From assembly GCF_013408295.1 (NCBI RefSeq), contig NZ_JACBYQ010000002.1, positions 744,001 through 808,000 on the forward strand: 64,000 bases of DNA. Reading direction: 5' to 3'. Position numbers and translations under genes: made by a program. Shown piece by piece: positions 16,772-25,152 of this stretch. Within the stretch, counting starts at the first letter, position 1. Each line of letters starts with the position of its first letter. The notes beneath the pieces are model-generated. The model did not search any database and was not told the DNA's origin. It saw only the letters and a list, made by a program, of their open reading frames with translations. Source of the DNA: Psychromicrobium silvestre. GTDB lineage: Bacteria > Actinomycetota > Actinomycetes > Actinomycetales > Micrococcaceae.

Positions 16772-17776
16772 TCAGAGTGCCACGGTACCAACCGAATCGC
16801 CTTGCCGGGCGTCGTTTGTCCCCGGAGTAGTCGAGTTTTTGATTCGTTCGGTCCAGTCATCCAGCAGCTCGGCTAGCCCGGGTGCATCGATCAGCTCGAA
16901 ATCCGCGCCGCTGGACAGGACGGCGAAAGCGGCCCAATCCGCAGAGTAGGCGCTGATCCGCAGCTCGCAACTTGCCTCGGAACGCTCACTCAACTGAGCC
17001 CAATCGCCCAGCTTCTCCCGGACCGATTCGAGCGGAGCGTGCATCAGCAGGCGGTATTGCTGAGGTCCGCTGGCTAAGGAGTTCAAGGAGTTCTGTAGAT
17101 AGCTGGCGGCGTCCTTGGCGGGCAGCTCGCGGGGTCGGAAACGCACGCCGGTATTGTGTGGCAGCCGTAGCCGGTCCAAGCGGAAGCTTCGCCAATCATG
17201 CCGGTCCAGGTCGTAAGCCACCAGATACCAGCGCTGGCCTAGTGAAACCAGCCGGTGTGGTTCTACCAGGCGTTCACTGTGCCCGCCCTGCTGGGCGGTA
17301 TAGCTAAAGCTCAATCGCTCTTGGTCACGGCAGCTCTGCGCCACCGTAGTCAGCAACTCGGCATCCACCAGCGGCCCATTGGTAGTGGCTGGGACGGTAA
17401 CCGCCCGCAGAGCCTCCACCCGACGTCGTAATTTACCCGGCATCACCTGGATCACCTTGGCCAGCGCGCTAATAGAGGCCTCTTCGATCCCGGTTACCGA
17501 GCCTTGTGCTGCCAGGCGTAAGCCGATGGCTAAGGCCACGGCTTCTTCATCGTCTACTACAAGCGGCGGAAGCGAGGCACCCGCCGCGAGCTGGTAACCG
17601 CCGGTGGAACCTCGGGTGGCCTGCACCGGGTAACCGAGCTCGCGGAGCCGGTCCACATCGCGACGGAGCGTACGCAACGAGACCTCAAGTTTTTCGGCAA
17701 GATCCTGACCCGGCCAGAAGCGGTGATGCTGTAGCAGGGAGAGCAGCCTAAGAGTCCGTGAACTGGTATTGGCCAT
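16772..17776 (-). CDS. WYL-domain transcriptional regulator (YafY-type)
   Basis: 334-aa DNA-binding regulator. The N-terminal winged helix begins SSRTLRLLSLLQHHRFWPGQDLAEKLEVSLRTLRRDVDRL (about 5-44), followed by GYPVQATRGSTGGYQLA. The middle WYL domain has RLVEPHRLVSLGQRWYLVAYDLDRHDWRSFRLDRL, and a C-terminal WCX extension follows. WYL domains sense a ligand, often nucleic acid or nucleotide. The ATG at 17776 was chosen because the family begins here; an in-frame start 44 codons upstream adds nothing recognisable. Located directly ahead of ptsI, which it may control along with itself. Confidence 0.88.
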   Translation of the reverse strand: MANTSSRTLRLLSLLQHHRFWPGQDLAEKLEVSLRTLRRDVDRLRELGYPVQATRGSTGGYQLAAGASLPPLVVDDEEAVALAIGLRLAAQGSVTGIEEASISALAKVIQVMPGKLRRRVEALRAVTVPATTNGPLVDAELLTTVAQSCRDQERLSFSYTAQQGGHSERLVEPHRLVSLGQRWYLVAYDLDRHDWRSFRLDRLRLPHNTGVRFRPRELPAKDAASYLQNSLNSLASGPQQYRLLMHAPLESVREKLGDWAQLSERSEASCELRISAYSADWAAFAVLSSGADFELIDAPGLAELLDDWTERIKNSTTPGTNDARQGDSVGTVAL

Positions 17777-17796
17777 GATGTCATTATGGGTTGTTT

Positions 17797-17833
17797 TTAG
17801 GTCAATAACAGGCCTAAAGGACCGGTCATTGAC
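17797..17833 (-). promoter_or_regulatory. Possible operator upstream of the WYL gene
   Basis: Twenty bases before the regulator's start lie two overlapping dyads: TTAGG/CCTAA (17797-17801 and 17813-17817) and GTCAAT/ATTGAC (17801-17806 and 17828-17833). Placement fits autoregulation of the WYL-ptsI operon. Short arms make chance plausible. Confidence 0.3.
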
Positions 17834-17979
17834 TTGGTGGAGGCGGATATCGTGGTGCGGGATGGGGAAGCACTTTCCACCTCCCGCACCACAATAGTTA
17901 ATAGCCACGGTGCAGCCGATTGTGTCGCGTTTCCTGCTGATTCTTATCCCCGCGCCAAAGGTGCGAGGCCAAGGACAGT

Positions 17980-18969
17980 TCAGAGCGAGGGCTCATCCTT
18001 GGTAGAGAGGGTAATCACGGCTTCCTCGATATAACTCAAGTTCTCCAGTTCGCGTTCCAGTCTTCGCAGACTCGTGGCCACATCATCTTCTTGATGGTTT
18101 CCGACCAGATCCACGGCAGCGACCAAAAACAGCTTATTGGGGCCGACAAATTCGAGATGAATATAGCTGACCCGGTCTATTTCCGCCCGGCGTAGCAGCA
18201 ACTCCACGGCAAGTTCTTCCACCTCGGCAGAGACCGATTGACCAACCAGAAAGCGTCGATTGCGATCAATCAGCACCACGGCAATCACGCCCAACAACAG
18301 CCCGACGGCGATGGAGCCGATGGCATCCGGCACCGGAGATCCGGTGAGCTGGTGCAAGAGGATGCCCAGAAAAGCGATTAGCAGACCGATCAGCGCGGCG
18401 GCATCCTCGGCAAAAACTGCACGCAGGGTGGGATTCGAGCTATTCGCCACATGCTCCAAGGTGCGCATCTGCATGACTTGCGCGGCCTTCCGGGCTTGCC
18501 TGAAAGCCTGGCTGAAAGAGATCCCTTCTAAAACGAAGGAGATGGCCAGCACGATATAGGCGATGAGGAAATCACCGGCCGGCTCGGGGTCGAATAAACC
18601 CTGGACCCCGTGCATGATGGAAACCACGGCACCGGCGGTGAACAGGCCAAAGGCCGCAAACATCGACCAGATATAAGCTTCCCGGCCATAGCCCATCGGA
18701 TGCCTGGCATCACGAGGACGCTGCGATCGTCTGTCGGCGAAAAGCAGAAACACCTCGTTACCGGCATCCGCCCAGGAATGGGCAGCTTCGGCAACCATTG
18801 ACGCCGATCCGGTAATCACCGCGGCCACCGATTTAGCAATGGCAATCAGCAGATTGGCGGCGAAAGCCAGAACCACCGTGAAAGTGCTCTCCGATCCCGG
18901 GGCGGCTCCCTGTTCGCCCTGCTGTTTCAAGGCCTTCCGCAGCGCTAGCCGCCGGGCGTCTTCCGTCAT
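17980..18969 (-). CDS. CDF family cation efflux protein
   Basis: 329-aa cation diffusion facilitator that exports divalent metals such as zinc or iron in exchange for protons. Six membrane segments; the metal-site motif HxxxD is H64-D68 in AEAAHSWADAGNEVFL. The stretch RPRDARHPMGYGREAYIWSMFAAFGLFTAGAVVS is typical of the SLC30A9-like bacterial branch. A soluble C-terminal ferredoxin-like domain is present (YIHLEFVGPNKLFLVAAVDLVG). It is divergent from the esterase gene, 69 bp away. Metal specificity cannot be read from the sequence. Confidence 0.9.
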   Translation of the reverse strand: MTEDARRLALRKALKQQGEQGAAPGSESTFTVVLAFAANLLIAIAKSVAAVITGSASMVAEAAHSWADAGNEVFLLFADRRSQRPRDARHPMGYGREAYIWSMFAAFGLFTAGAVVSIMHGVQGLFDPEPAGDFLIAYIVLAISFVLEGISFSQAFRQARKAAQVMQMRTLEHVANSSNPTLRAVFAEDAAALIGLLIAFLGILLHQLTGSPVPDAIGSIAVGLLLGVIAVVLIDRNRRFLVGQSVSAEVEELAVELLLRRAEIDRVSYIHLEFVGPNKLFLVAAVDLVGNHQEDDVATSLRRLERELENLSYIEEAVITLSTKDEPSL

Positions 18970-19038
18970 GGCTACACTTTAGCTCTGTTCCCAGGCGGCT
19001 CTCCAACGATTTTCGACCGAGCCAGTTAGCATGGGCAG

Positions 19039-19677
19039 ATGGTGAACGCCGTATGGTCCAAGCCCGAATCGGAACGCGCAGGAACGCCCCTGCTGGTGAT
19101 GTTGCACGGCTATGGCGCCGATGAACAGACCATGGTGAGGCACTTCGGCGCGATGCCCAGCGGCTTCACCTGTGTTGCCCTCCGGGGCGGTTTCGAAATG
19201 GATGAAAGCTACGGCTGGTTCCTGCTGGATTACTTCCTGAACAATGACTTCGCTCAAGTGATTGCCGCCGCCAATCAGGTCTATGCCTGGCTGGATACCG
19301 AGGCCGCAAAATACGGCTTCAGCAGCGTTAGCTTGCTAGGTCATTCCCAGGGTATGGCGATGGCCAGCACCTTACTGAGGCTGCGGCAGGAAGCCTTTAC
19401 CGCCGTCGTCGGTCTCTCCGGTTTTGTACTGAACAGCGAATTGCTGACCGTACTGGAGCCGCTCGGAACCAAGGTGCCATTCTTCTGGGGACGTGACGTG
19501 GATGATCTGGTGATCAATCCGGATGCGGTGGACTACACCGAGGAATGGTTGCAGGAAAACACGGTGCTGAGTAAAGCTCAGTATTCCGGGATGGGACATG
19601 GCATCGGGGCGGCCGAACTAGTCGATGCCAGTTCCTTCCTTACCGTCCAGGTGCCGGGATCATTCAAGCCAAGCTAA
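19039..19677 (+). CDS. Alpha/beta hydrolase, phospholipase/carboxylesterase family
   Basis: 212-aa compact esterase. The oxyanion segment is LLVMLHGYGADEQ (18-30); the nucleophile is S103 in LLGHSQGMAMA; the acid lies in WGRDVDDLV (about D155/D156), and the histidine is H187 in SGMGHGIG. This arrangement is typical of the small carboxylesterase/acyl-protein-thioesterase family. No signal peptide, so cytoplasmic. The natural ester is unknown. The next gene begins 56 bp downstream on the same strand. Confidence 0.87.
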   Translation: MVNAVWSKPESERAGTPLLVMLHGYGADEQTMVRHFGAMPSGFTCVALRGGFEMDESYGWFLLDYFLNNDFAQVIAAANQVYAWLDTEAAKYGFSSVSLLGHSQGMAMASTLLRLRQEAFTAVVGLSGFVLNSELLTVLEPLGTKVPFFWGRDVDDLVINPDAVDYTEEWLQENTVLSKAQYSGMGHGIGAAELVDASSFLTVQVPGSFKPS

Positions 19678-19732
19678 CTTGACTCGGCTAGCTAAAATCC
19701 AGTTGCTGGCAGCGGTCGCCTAAGCTGGGGGC

Positions 19733-20587
19733 ATGGCGAAATCCGGTTCCCAGCAGAAACCTAACCGAGCCGTGAAGGTTGCAGCCGATGCTGCCTTTAC
19801 CGCCGATGGGCAACCGCGCCCTGCGCTCCAGGCGCTACTGACCCGCGCGGTGGAGAGCCAGCGGCCGCTAGTGCAAGCCAATTTACGACGCTTGCGGCGA
19901 AAGTATCCAATGGCCAGCCCCGGTGAATTGGCGCTCAAATTGGATCGTGAATTCGTTAACACGGTCACCGGTTCGGGCGCTGCCATTGGTGCCACCGCGA
20001 TCATCCCGGGTCTTGGCACGCTCGCCTCCCTGGGGATCTCCGCCGGAGCCACGGTGATGTTCTTGGAAGCTACCGCACTTTACGCCCTTTCCGTCGCCGA
20101 ACTGCATGGGGTGCATTTGCAGGACCCGGAGCGGGCTCGCACCACGGTGATGGCGATCATGCTCGGCGAGGAGGGCACCTCCCTGATGCAGTCCTTCGCG
20201 GGCCATGCCCTGGGCAGAGGAGATACTCCGATGAAAACCTGGGGCTCGGCGCTGGGACGCAATATCCCCAGCAGCGCGGTCAAGGTGATTGGCGGGCAGA
20301 TCCAGAAAAGGTTTATTAGCAGGCTCATGCTGCACCAGGGCAGTGCGATGGTGGGCCGAATGGTGCCCTTCGGTGTAGGCGCTGTGATTGGCGGAGCCGG
20401 AAACCTCATCATGGCGCGCTCGGTGGTCAAAGCCAGCAAAATAGCCTTCGGACCACCGCCCTACGGCTTCCTGGGTGAGCTCGCGCTACCGCCCGGCCCC
20501 CGACCCACACGGACAATCGAATGGCGCAAGCCGCTCAAGGCGATCTCCTCGAAAATGCCCTTCCAGAAGAAGACCGAAGATGCCTGA
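19733..20587 (+). CDS. EcsC-like protein
   Basis: 284-aa protein resembling the EcsC family: a hydrophobic glycine-rich hairpin (GAAIGATAIIPGLGTLASLGISAGATVMFLEATALYALSVAELHGV, about 84-128) followed by a helical core (ARTTVMAIMLGEEGTSLM) and a second hydrophobic stretch (GRMVPFGVGAVIGGAGNLIMA). The C-terminus is basic and Pro-rich. EcsC proteins are membrane-associated and of unclear function. The stop overlaps the pxpA start by 8 bp, so pxpA translation is probably coupled to this gene. Family call is moderately sure. Confidence 0.65.
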   Translation: MAKSGSQQKPNRAVKVAADAAFTADGQPRPALQALLTRAVESQRPLVQANLRRLRRKYPMASPGELALKLDREFVNTVTGSGAAIGATAIIPGLGTLASLGISAGATVMFLEATALYALSVAELHGVHLQDPERARTTVMAIMLGEEGTSLMQSFAGHALGRGDTPMKTWGSALGRNIPSSAVKVIGGQIQKRFISRLMLHQGSAMVGRMVPFGVGAVIGGAGNLIMARSVVKASKIAFGPPPYGFLGELALPPGPRPTRTIEWRKPLKAISSKMPFQKKTEDA

Positions 20588-21344
20588 GCCCCGCGTCGAT
20601 CTGAATAGTGATCTTGGCGAGTCCTTCGGGTCATGGACGATGGGCGACGACGAGGCCCTACTAGCCCTGGTCAGCAGCGCCAACGTCGCCTGCGGGTTCC
20701 ATGCCGGAGATCCGTTGACCATGCTGCGCACTGCCCGGACCGCCGTCAAAAACGCCGTTGCCGTCGGAGCCCATCCGGCCTACCGCGACCTGGCGGGCTT
20801 TGGCCGCCGCTTCTTGGACCTGAACGCGGAAGAGCTCTACGGCGATGTGCTCTACCAGCTCGCCGCACTGGATGGGATTCTGCGCACGGCCGGTGCCGAG
20901 CTGGGCTATGTGAAACCGCACGGGGCGCTCTACAACCGGATCGCCGTGGATCCCGGCCAAGCCGCAGCCGTCTGCGCTGCGGTTGGCGACTTCCGCCCGG
21001 GTTTGCCGGTACTCGGCTTGCCAGGCTCGGCGATCGAAGCAGCTTGCCTGGAGGCCAAGGTGCCGTTCTTTCGGGAAGCATTCGTGGATCGGGGCTACCT
21101 TCCGGACGGCACCTTGGTGCCAAGGACCGCCGAAGGTGCCGTGCTGCATGACGCCGAGGCGATTGCCCAACGTGCGGTACGGATGGTGCTGGAAGGCGTG
21201 GTTGAAGCCGTCGATGGTTCGCTCGTCCAATTGCGTCCGGATTCGCTGTGCGTGCACGGGGATACCCCGGGGGCAGTCCAGATGGCGGCTGCAGTGCGGA
21301 CCGCGCTCACCGAGGCAGGAGTGCGGGTTGAACGGTTCAGCTGA
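20580..21344 (+). CDS. pxpA: 5-oxoprolinase subunit PxpA (LamB/YcsF family)
   Basis: 254-aa subunit of the ATP-dependent 5-oxoprolinase PxpABC, which opens pyroglutamate to glutamate. Starts MPEPRVDLNSDLGESFGSW and contains the family hallmarks VSSANVACGFHAGDP, VGAHPAYRDLAGFGRR and VKPHGALYNR; the C-terminus has LCVHGDTPGAV. The ATG at 20580 lies within the end of the EcsC-like gene; a longer in-frame reading exists but lacks family similarity. pxpB begins inside its last codons and pxpC overlaps pxpB, so the three genes form one coupled operon. Confidence 0.94.
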   Translation: MPEPRVDLNSDLGESFGSWTMGDDEALLALVSSANVACGFHAGDPLTMLRTARTAVKNAVAVGAHPAYRDLAGFGRRFLDLNAEELYGDVLYQLAALDGILRTAGAELGYVKPHGALYNRIAVDPGQAAAVCAAVGDFRPGLPVLGLPGSAIEAACLEAKVPFFREAFVDRGYLPDGTLVPRTAEGAVLHDAEAIAQRAVRMVLEGVVEAVDGSLVQLRPDSLCVHGDTPGAVQMAAAVRTALTEAGVRVERFS

Positions 21345-21978
21345 AGGCCGCAGCGACGGTTTGGCGCTACTGCCCTGCGGGGACAGTGCCGTGCTGGCCG
21401 AACTGGTCTCACTGGAAGCGGTTCTGGCTCTCTACCGGGCGCTCTCGGAGCCTCCTGTGGGAGTGATCGATGTGGTCCCGGCAGCCCGTACCATCCTGGT
21501 CACGTTCGATCCGCAGCAGGTTTCGCCGGCCAAGATCGAGGCTTGGATCGAAGCCGTTGAACCTCTTCCGGCCGCTGCCACTACGGACCGCGAGGTAGTG
21601 ATCGACGTTCGTTATGAAGGTCCTGATCTAGCCGAGGTTGCACAGTACCTCTCGCTTTCCGTTACCGAGCTCATCGAGCTACACAGCTCCTCCGAATGGA
21701 CTGCGGCCTTCACCGGCTTTGCTCCCGGGTTTGCCTATTTAGTCACCACTCATGAACGACTTCGGGTGCCCCGAAGGAACACGCCACGCACCTCAATTCC
21801 GGCCGGTTCGGTGGCGCTAGCCGGTGAATTCAGCGCCATCTATCCGACCAGTTCACCGGCCGGTTGGCAGTTGATCGGACAGACCTCCGCGCAGCTCTGG
21901 GATCCCGCGCGGGCTTCCGAGACCGGCTCGCCCGCACTGATCATGCCGGGTACCAGGGTGAGGTTCCGAGCAATATGA
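21328..21978 (+). CDS. pxpB: 5-oxoprolinase subunit PxpB (KipI family)
   Basis: 216-aa subunit of 5-oxoprolinase. Typical motifs are LLPCGDSAVLAEL near the N-terminus, VRYEGPDLAEVA, the signature TGFAPGFAYL and VPRRNTPRTSIPAGSVALAG with AIYPTSSPAGWQLIG. The start is set at the TTG of 21328: AGGAG lies six bases upstream and the protein begins right at the conserved region, overlapping pxpA by 17 bp. KipI homologues in Bacillus inhibit a sporulation kinase, but context with pxpA and pxpC supports the oxoprolinase role. Confidence 0.9.
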   Translation: MNGSAEGRSDGLALLPCGDSAVLAELVSLEAVLALYRALSEPPVGVIDVVPAARTILVTFDPQQVSPAKIEAWIEAVEPLPAAATTDREVVIDVRYEGPDLAEVAQYLSLSVTELIELHSSSEWTAAFTGFAPGFAYLVTTHERLRVPRRNTPRTSIPAGSVALAGEFSAIYPTSSPAGWQLIGQTSAQLWDPARASETGSPALIMPGTRVRFRAI

Positions 21979-22826
21979 GCATTCGAATTATCGCCCCCGG
22001 TCCGCTGGCTTTGATCCAAGACCTGGGCCGTCCGGGTGCGGCGAGCCTTGGCTTGGGGCCAGGAGGTGCGTTGGATCGCCGCTCCTTACTGGCCGCGAAC
22101 GCCTTGGTTGGGAACGCGCCGTCGTCCGCCGGGATAGAAATTCTGCTGGGCGGTTTCAGTGTCGAATTCCTGGAAGCCGGGCTGATTGCGGTCACCGGGG
22201 CGGCTGGTTTGCTGACGCTCGACGGCGGTCCGGTTGCCTTGAATACAGCCCTTCCGGTGCGTGCCGGGTCTCGGTTGTCGATAGCGGCGTCCTCCGCCGG
22301 GCTACGCTTCTATCTGGCAGTTTCCGGCGGAGTGCTCGCCGAGCCGCTGGCAGGTTCCCTTTCGCGTGATGTGCTGGCCGAGATGGGCCCTGCGGCGCTC
22401 GCAGCCGGGGATCTTCTGGAGATCGGCCAGAGTTCGTGGGCCGCAGCTAGCTCCGTGTTGTTTCGGGATCCTCCCCAGCCCGAGCAAGTGCTCTCTCTTC
22501 GGCTTAGCCGCGGACCGCGATTGGACTGGTTCGCTCCGGGATCCTGGGCAGCGCTGACCAGTCGGCAGTGGTCCGTTTCTGCGGACAGCAACCGGATCGG
22601 GGCGCGGCTGCTGGGTCAACCGCTCGAATTCGCTCGCTCGGAGCAATTGCCCAGCGAGGGCATGGTGACCGGAGCCTTGCAGGTACCGCCGTCCGGGCTG
22701 CCTACTATTTTTCTCGCCGATCATCCGGTCACCGGTGGCTACCCGGTGATTGCGGTGGTCCGGCGGGCTGATCTTGATCTGCTGGCTCAGGCCCGCCCGG
22801 GGCAGAAAATCAGGTTCCTGGGCTGA
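21975..22826 (+). CDS. pxpC: 5-oxoprolinase subunit PxpC (KipA family)
   Basis: 283-aa subunit of the PxpABC 5-oxoprolinase. Begins MSIRIIAPGPLALIQDLGRPG, followed by LGLGPGGALDRRSLLAANALVGN, the family hallmark. Later conserved pieces are FYLAVSGGV, WSVSADSNRIGARLLG and SEGMVTGALQVPPSGLPTIFLADHPVTGGYPVIAVV. The ATG overlaps the pxpB stop in an ATGA, indicating translational coupling. The gene ends 2 bp before the convergent DUF445 gene, with no room for a separate terminator. Confidence 0.94.
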   Translation: MSIRIIAPGPLALIQDLGRPGAASLGLGPGGALDRRSLLAANALVGNAPSSAGIEILLGGFSVEFLEAGLIAVTGAAGLLTLDGGPVALNTALPVRAGSRLSIAASSAGLRFYLAVSGGVLAEPLAGSLSRDVLAEMGPAALAAGDLLEIGQSSWAAASSVLFRDPPQPEQVLSLRLSRGPRLDWFAPGSWAALTSRQWSVSADSNRIGARLLGQPLEFARSEQLPSEGMVTGALQVPPSGLPTIFLADHPVTGGYPVIAVVRRADLDLLAQARPGQKIRFLG

Positions 22827-22828
22827 GT

Positions 22829-24079
22829 TTAGCCGAATGCCAGGGCGGCCACCGTGTAGATGGCCAGGCCAGCCAAGGCGCCCACCACGGTGCCGTTGAT
22901 CCTGATGTATTGCAGATCCCGACCCACCTGAAGCTCAATCTTCCGGGAGGCTTCCTGGGCGTCCCAACGCTCCACGGTGTCGGTGATGATGGAGGCGATA
23001 TCGTGCCGATAATTGCGCACCGCATAGGCAGCCACCTCAATGACCCAGCCATTGACCTTCTCGGCTAGTTCCTCCCCAGAAGCCAGCCGGGTGCCAAAGT
23101 CGCGGACCATCGAAACGAATTTCAGCCGCAGCGCGGAGTTCGGATCATCCGCTGCCGCGAGTAGGGCGTTCTTCACGGTTTCCCAGGTTTGGCCGGCCAA
23201 TTCCCGTACCCGCGGGGAGTCCAGGATCTGTGCTTTTACCTCCTCAGCCCGCTGGATCATCGCTGGATCGTGTTGCAGATCCTCGGCAAGTTTCGCCAGG
23301 TATTCGTCCAGAGCACGGCGTACTTGGTGCTGCTGATCGGCTTGTACGGCCAGCACGAACTTGTGAACTTCCGTGTACACCCGGCCGCCCACCAGCTCAT
23401 CCACGAAGCCCGGTACCCAGGAGGGGGAGCGTTCCGAAACGACGCGAGAGACCACCGAAGGGTTCGCTTCAACCCAGTCAACCGCTCGATCCACCAATAG
23501 GTCGACGAGCTTGCGGTGATGTCCGTTGGCGAAAACCTGCCCGGCCAGTCGGCCCAGCGGCGGCCCCCAGGGCGGGGCCAGTATGTACTGGCGAACCATG
23601 GACTCGATCACCTCACGGATGTCCTCATCCCGCAAGACCTCGAGCACACCTTTGATAGCGGCGGCTCCTTCGGTGGCAAGCCGCTGCGCGGATTCCTCCC
23701 GAGCCAGCCAACTGCCTAGCCGCTGCGCCACTCCCACCGAAGCGAGCTTCTCCCGGACGACTTCCTCGGAAAGGAAGTTGCTCTCCACGAACTCGCCGAG
23801 GCTTGCTCCGATGGCATCCTTACGGGTAGGGATAATCGCGGTGTGCGGAATTCGCAGCCCCATCGGATAACGGAATAACGCGGTTACGGCGAACCAGTCC
23901 GCCAGCGCGCCAACCATTGCTCCTTCGGCGGCGGCCCGCACATATTCCAGCCAGGGGTATTGCCTCTGCAGCCAGAAGGAGATTGCGAAGACGATTGCCG
24001 CCACGATCAGTAGTAAAAGGGCGATGGTTTTCATCCTGCGCAGTGCACTGCGTTTTTGTTCGTCCAGGTCCGGCTCCAT
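22829..24079 (-). CDS. DUF445 family membrane protein
   Basis: 416-aa protein of the DUF445 (YheB/YjiN-like) family. One N-terminal membrane segment (TIALLLLIVAAIVFAISFWL), then the conserved block WLEYVRAAAEGAMVGALADWFAVTALFRYPMGLRIPHTAIIPTRKDAIGASLGEFVESNFLS. A long helical middle region follows, and a C-terminal hydrophobic anchor (INGTVVGALAGLAIYTVAALAFG). Function of the family is unknown. It probably sits with both ends in the membrane. Confidence 0.9.
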   Translation of the reverse strand: MEPDLDEQKRSALRRMKTIALLLLIVAAIVFAISFWLQRQYPWLEYVRAAAEGAMVGALADWFAVTALFRYPMGLRIPHTAIIPTRKDAIGASLGEFVESNFLSEEVVREKLASVGVAQRLGSWLAREESAQRLATEGAAAIKGVLEVLRDEDIREVIESMVRQYILAPPWGPPLGRLAGQVFANGHHRKLVDLLVDRAVDWVEANPSVVSRVVSERSPSWVPGFVDELVGGRVYTEVHKFVLAVQADQQHQVRRALDEYLAKLAEDLQHDPAMIQRAEEVKAQILDSPRVRELAGQTWETVKNALLAAADDPNSALRLKFVSMVRDFGTRLASGEELAEKVNGWVIEVAAYAVRNYRHDIASIITDTVERWDAQEASRKIELQVGRDLQYIRINGTVVGALAGLAIYTVAALAFG

Positions 24080-24131
24080 AGCGTAAGCCTAATCTGCCGC
24101 CACCCCCCCCATCTCCACCCCCTCTCTCTAC

Positions 24132-24222
24132 CCAGTTGTCCCACTGGGTGGGGCTGATGATGCAGAAGTGCAGGTTTTTCCGTCACACCGGTAACTCTGG
24201 TAACACCCAGTGGGACAACTGG
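24132..24222. repeat. 91-bp element with 19-bp perfect inverted ends
   Basis: CCAGTTGTCCCACTGGGTG (24132-24150) is exactly repeated in inverse orientation at 24204-24222 around 53 bp. Each arm also holds its own small palindrome (CCAGT/ACTGG). The element sits between the divergent DUF445 and GDPD genes. It looks like a mobile or dispersed palindromic unit, or a large operator. Confidence 0.7.
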
Positions 24223-24248
24223 TTAAGGTTTGGGAATAGGGTGAGAAT

Positions 24249-25091
24249 ATGACGCTTATTTATGCTCATCGGGGCTCCAGTGCGCGCTACGCCGAGCACA
24301 CCCGGGCCGCTTACCTCCAAGCCATTGCTGACGGCGCCGACGGCGTCGAATGCGATGTGCATCTGACCGCAGATCGGCAGGTGGTGCTGCTTCACGATTC
24401 CACCCTGGACCGGACCTCCAACGGCACCGGAGCGGTGGCTGAGAAAACGCTGTCCGAACTTCGAGACTTGGATTTCAGCTCCTGGAAGGGAGTCGATGTA
24501 CCGGACGAATACGGCAGTGGTTCGCAACAATTCCTCACTCTGGAAGAACTGCTGGACATCCTGCTTGCCGCCGGCCGGCCGATCGGCTTAGCCATCGAGT
24601 TCAAACACCCCAACCCTTTCGGAGATCAGCTCGAAGAGCTCACCGTGCAATTGCTACTCGCCAGGGGCTGGCTGCCGCAGAGCTCAAGCTTTGGAAACCT
24701 GAATATCTCCTTTATGAGCTTTGATCCGGACGCTATCCACTACCTGCGGCGCACGGTGCCTGCCCGGCAGCTATGCCAGCTGGTTACCGAGGTGAAAGTG
24801 GAAGATTTGGCAAAGGAACTGGGCTCACTTGCGGCCGGAGTGGCCGCTGGCGCCCTCAAACTGGCGCTCGCCGAGGGGCAGCGAATCCTGGACGAAGGCG
24901 AAGCGGAGATCGCCGGTCCGGGCATCGACTATCTACGAAGCCACACCGAACAAGCCCGTCAATGGCTCGGAGCGGGGCGCACCTTCCGGGTCTGGACCGT
25001 TGACGAAGCCGAAGATGCTCGGTTCTGCCTCGGCCTTGGGGTGCAAGAAATCACCACGAACAAACCGGCTGAAATCCGGGCTTTGCTCTGA
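24249..25091 (+). CDS. Glycerophosphodiester phosphodiesterase family protein
   Basis: 280-aa GDPD TIM-barrel enzyme that hydrolyses glycerophosphodiesters to glycerol-3-phosphate and an alcohol. Metal and catalytic residues are visible: IYAHRGSS (H7, R8), VECDVHLT (E34, D36) and LLHDSTLDRTSNGTG (H49, D50). Further along are GLAIEFKHPNPF and near the C-terminus RVWTVDE. No signal peptide, so cytoplasmic. ATG is preceded by GGGTGAG. The 19-bp inverted element lies 27 bp upstream and might influence its promoter. Confidence 0.93.
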   Translation: MTLIYAHRGSSARYAEHTRAAYLQAIADGADGVECDVHLTADRQVVLLHDSTLDRTSNGTGAVAEKTLSELRDLDFSSWKGVDVPDEYGSGSQQFLTLEELLDILLAAGRPIGLAIEFKHPNPFGDQLEELTVQLLLARGWLPQSSSFGNLNISFMSFDPDAIHYLRRTVPARQLCQLVTEVKVEDLAKELGSLAAGVAAGALKLALAEGQRILDEGEAEIAGPGIDYLRSHTEQARQWLGAGRTFRVWTVDEAEDARFCLGLGVQEITTNKPAEIRALL

Positions 25092-25152
25092 GTTCTAAAA
25101 GTCCTCGCGTGTGACGTTGTGCAAACGCTTACATACATGATTAAGTGTGTGA

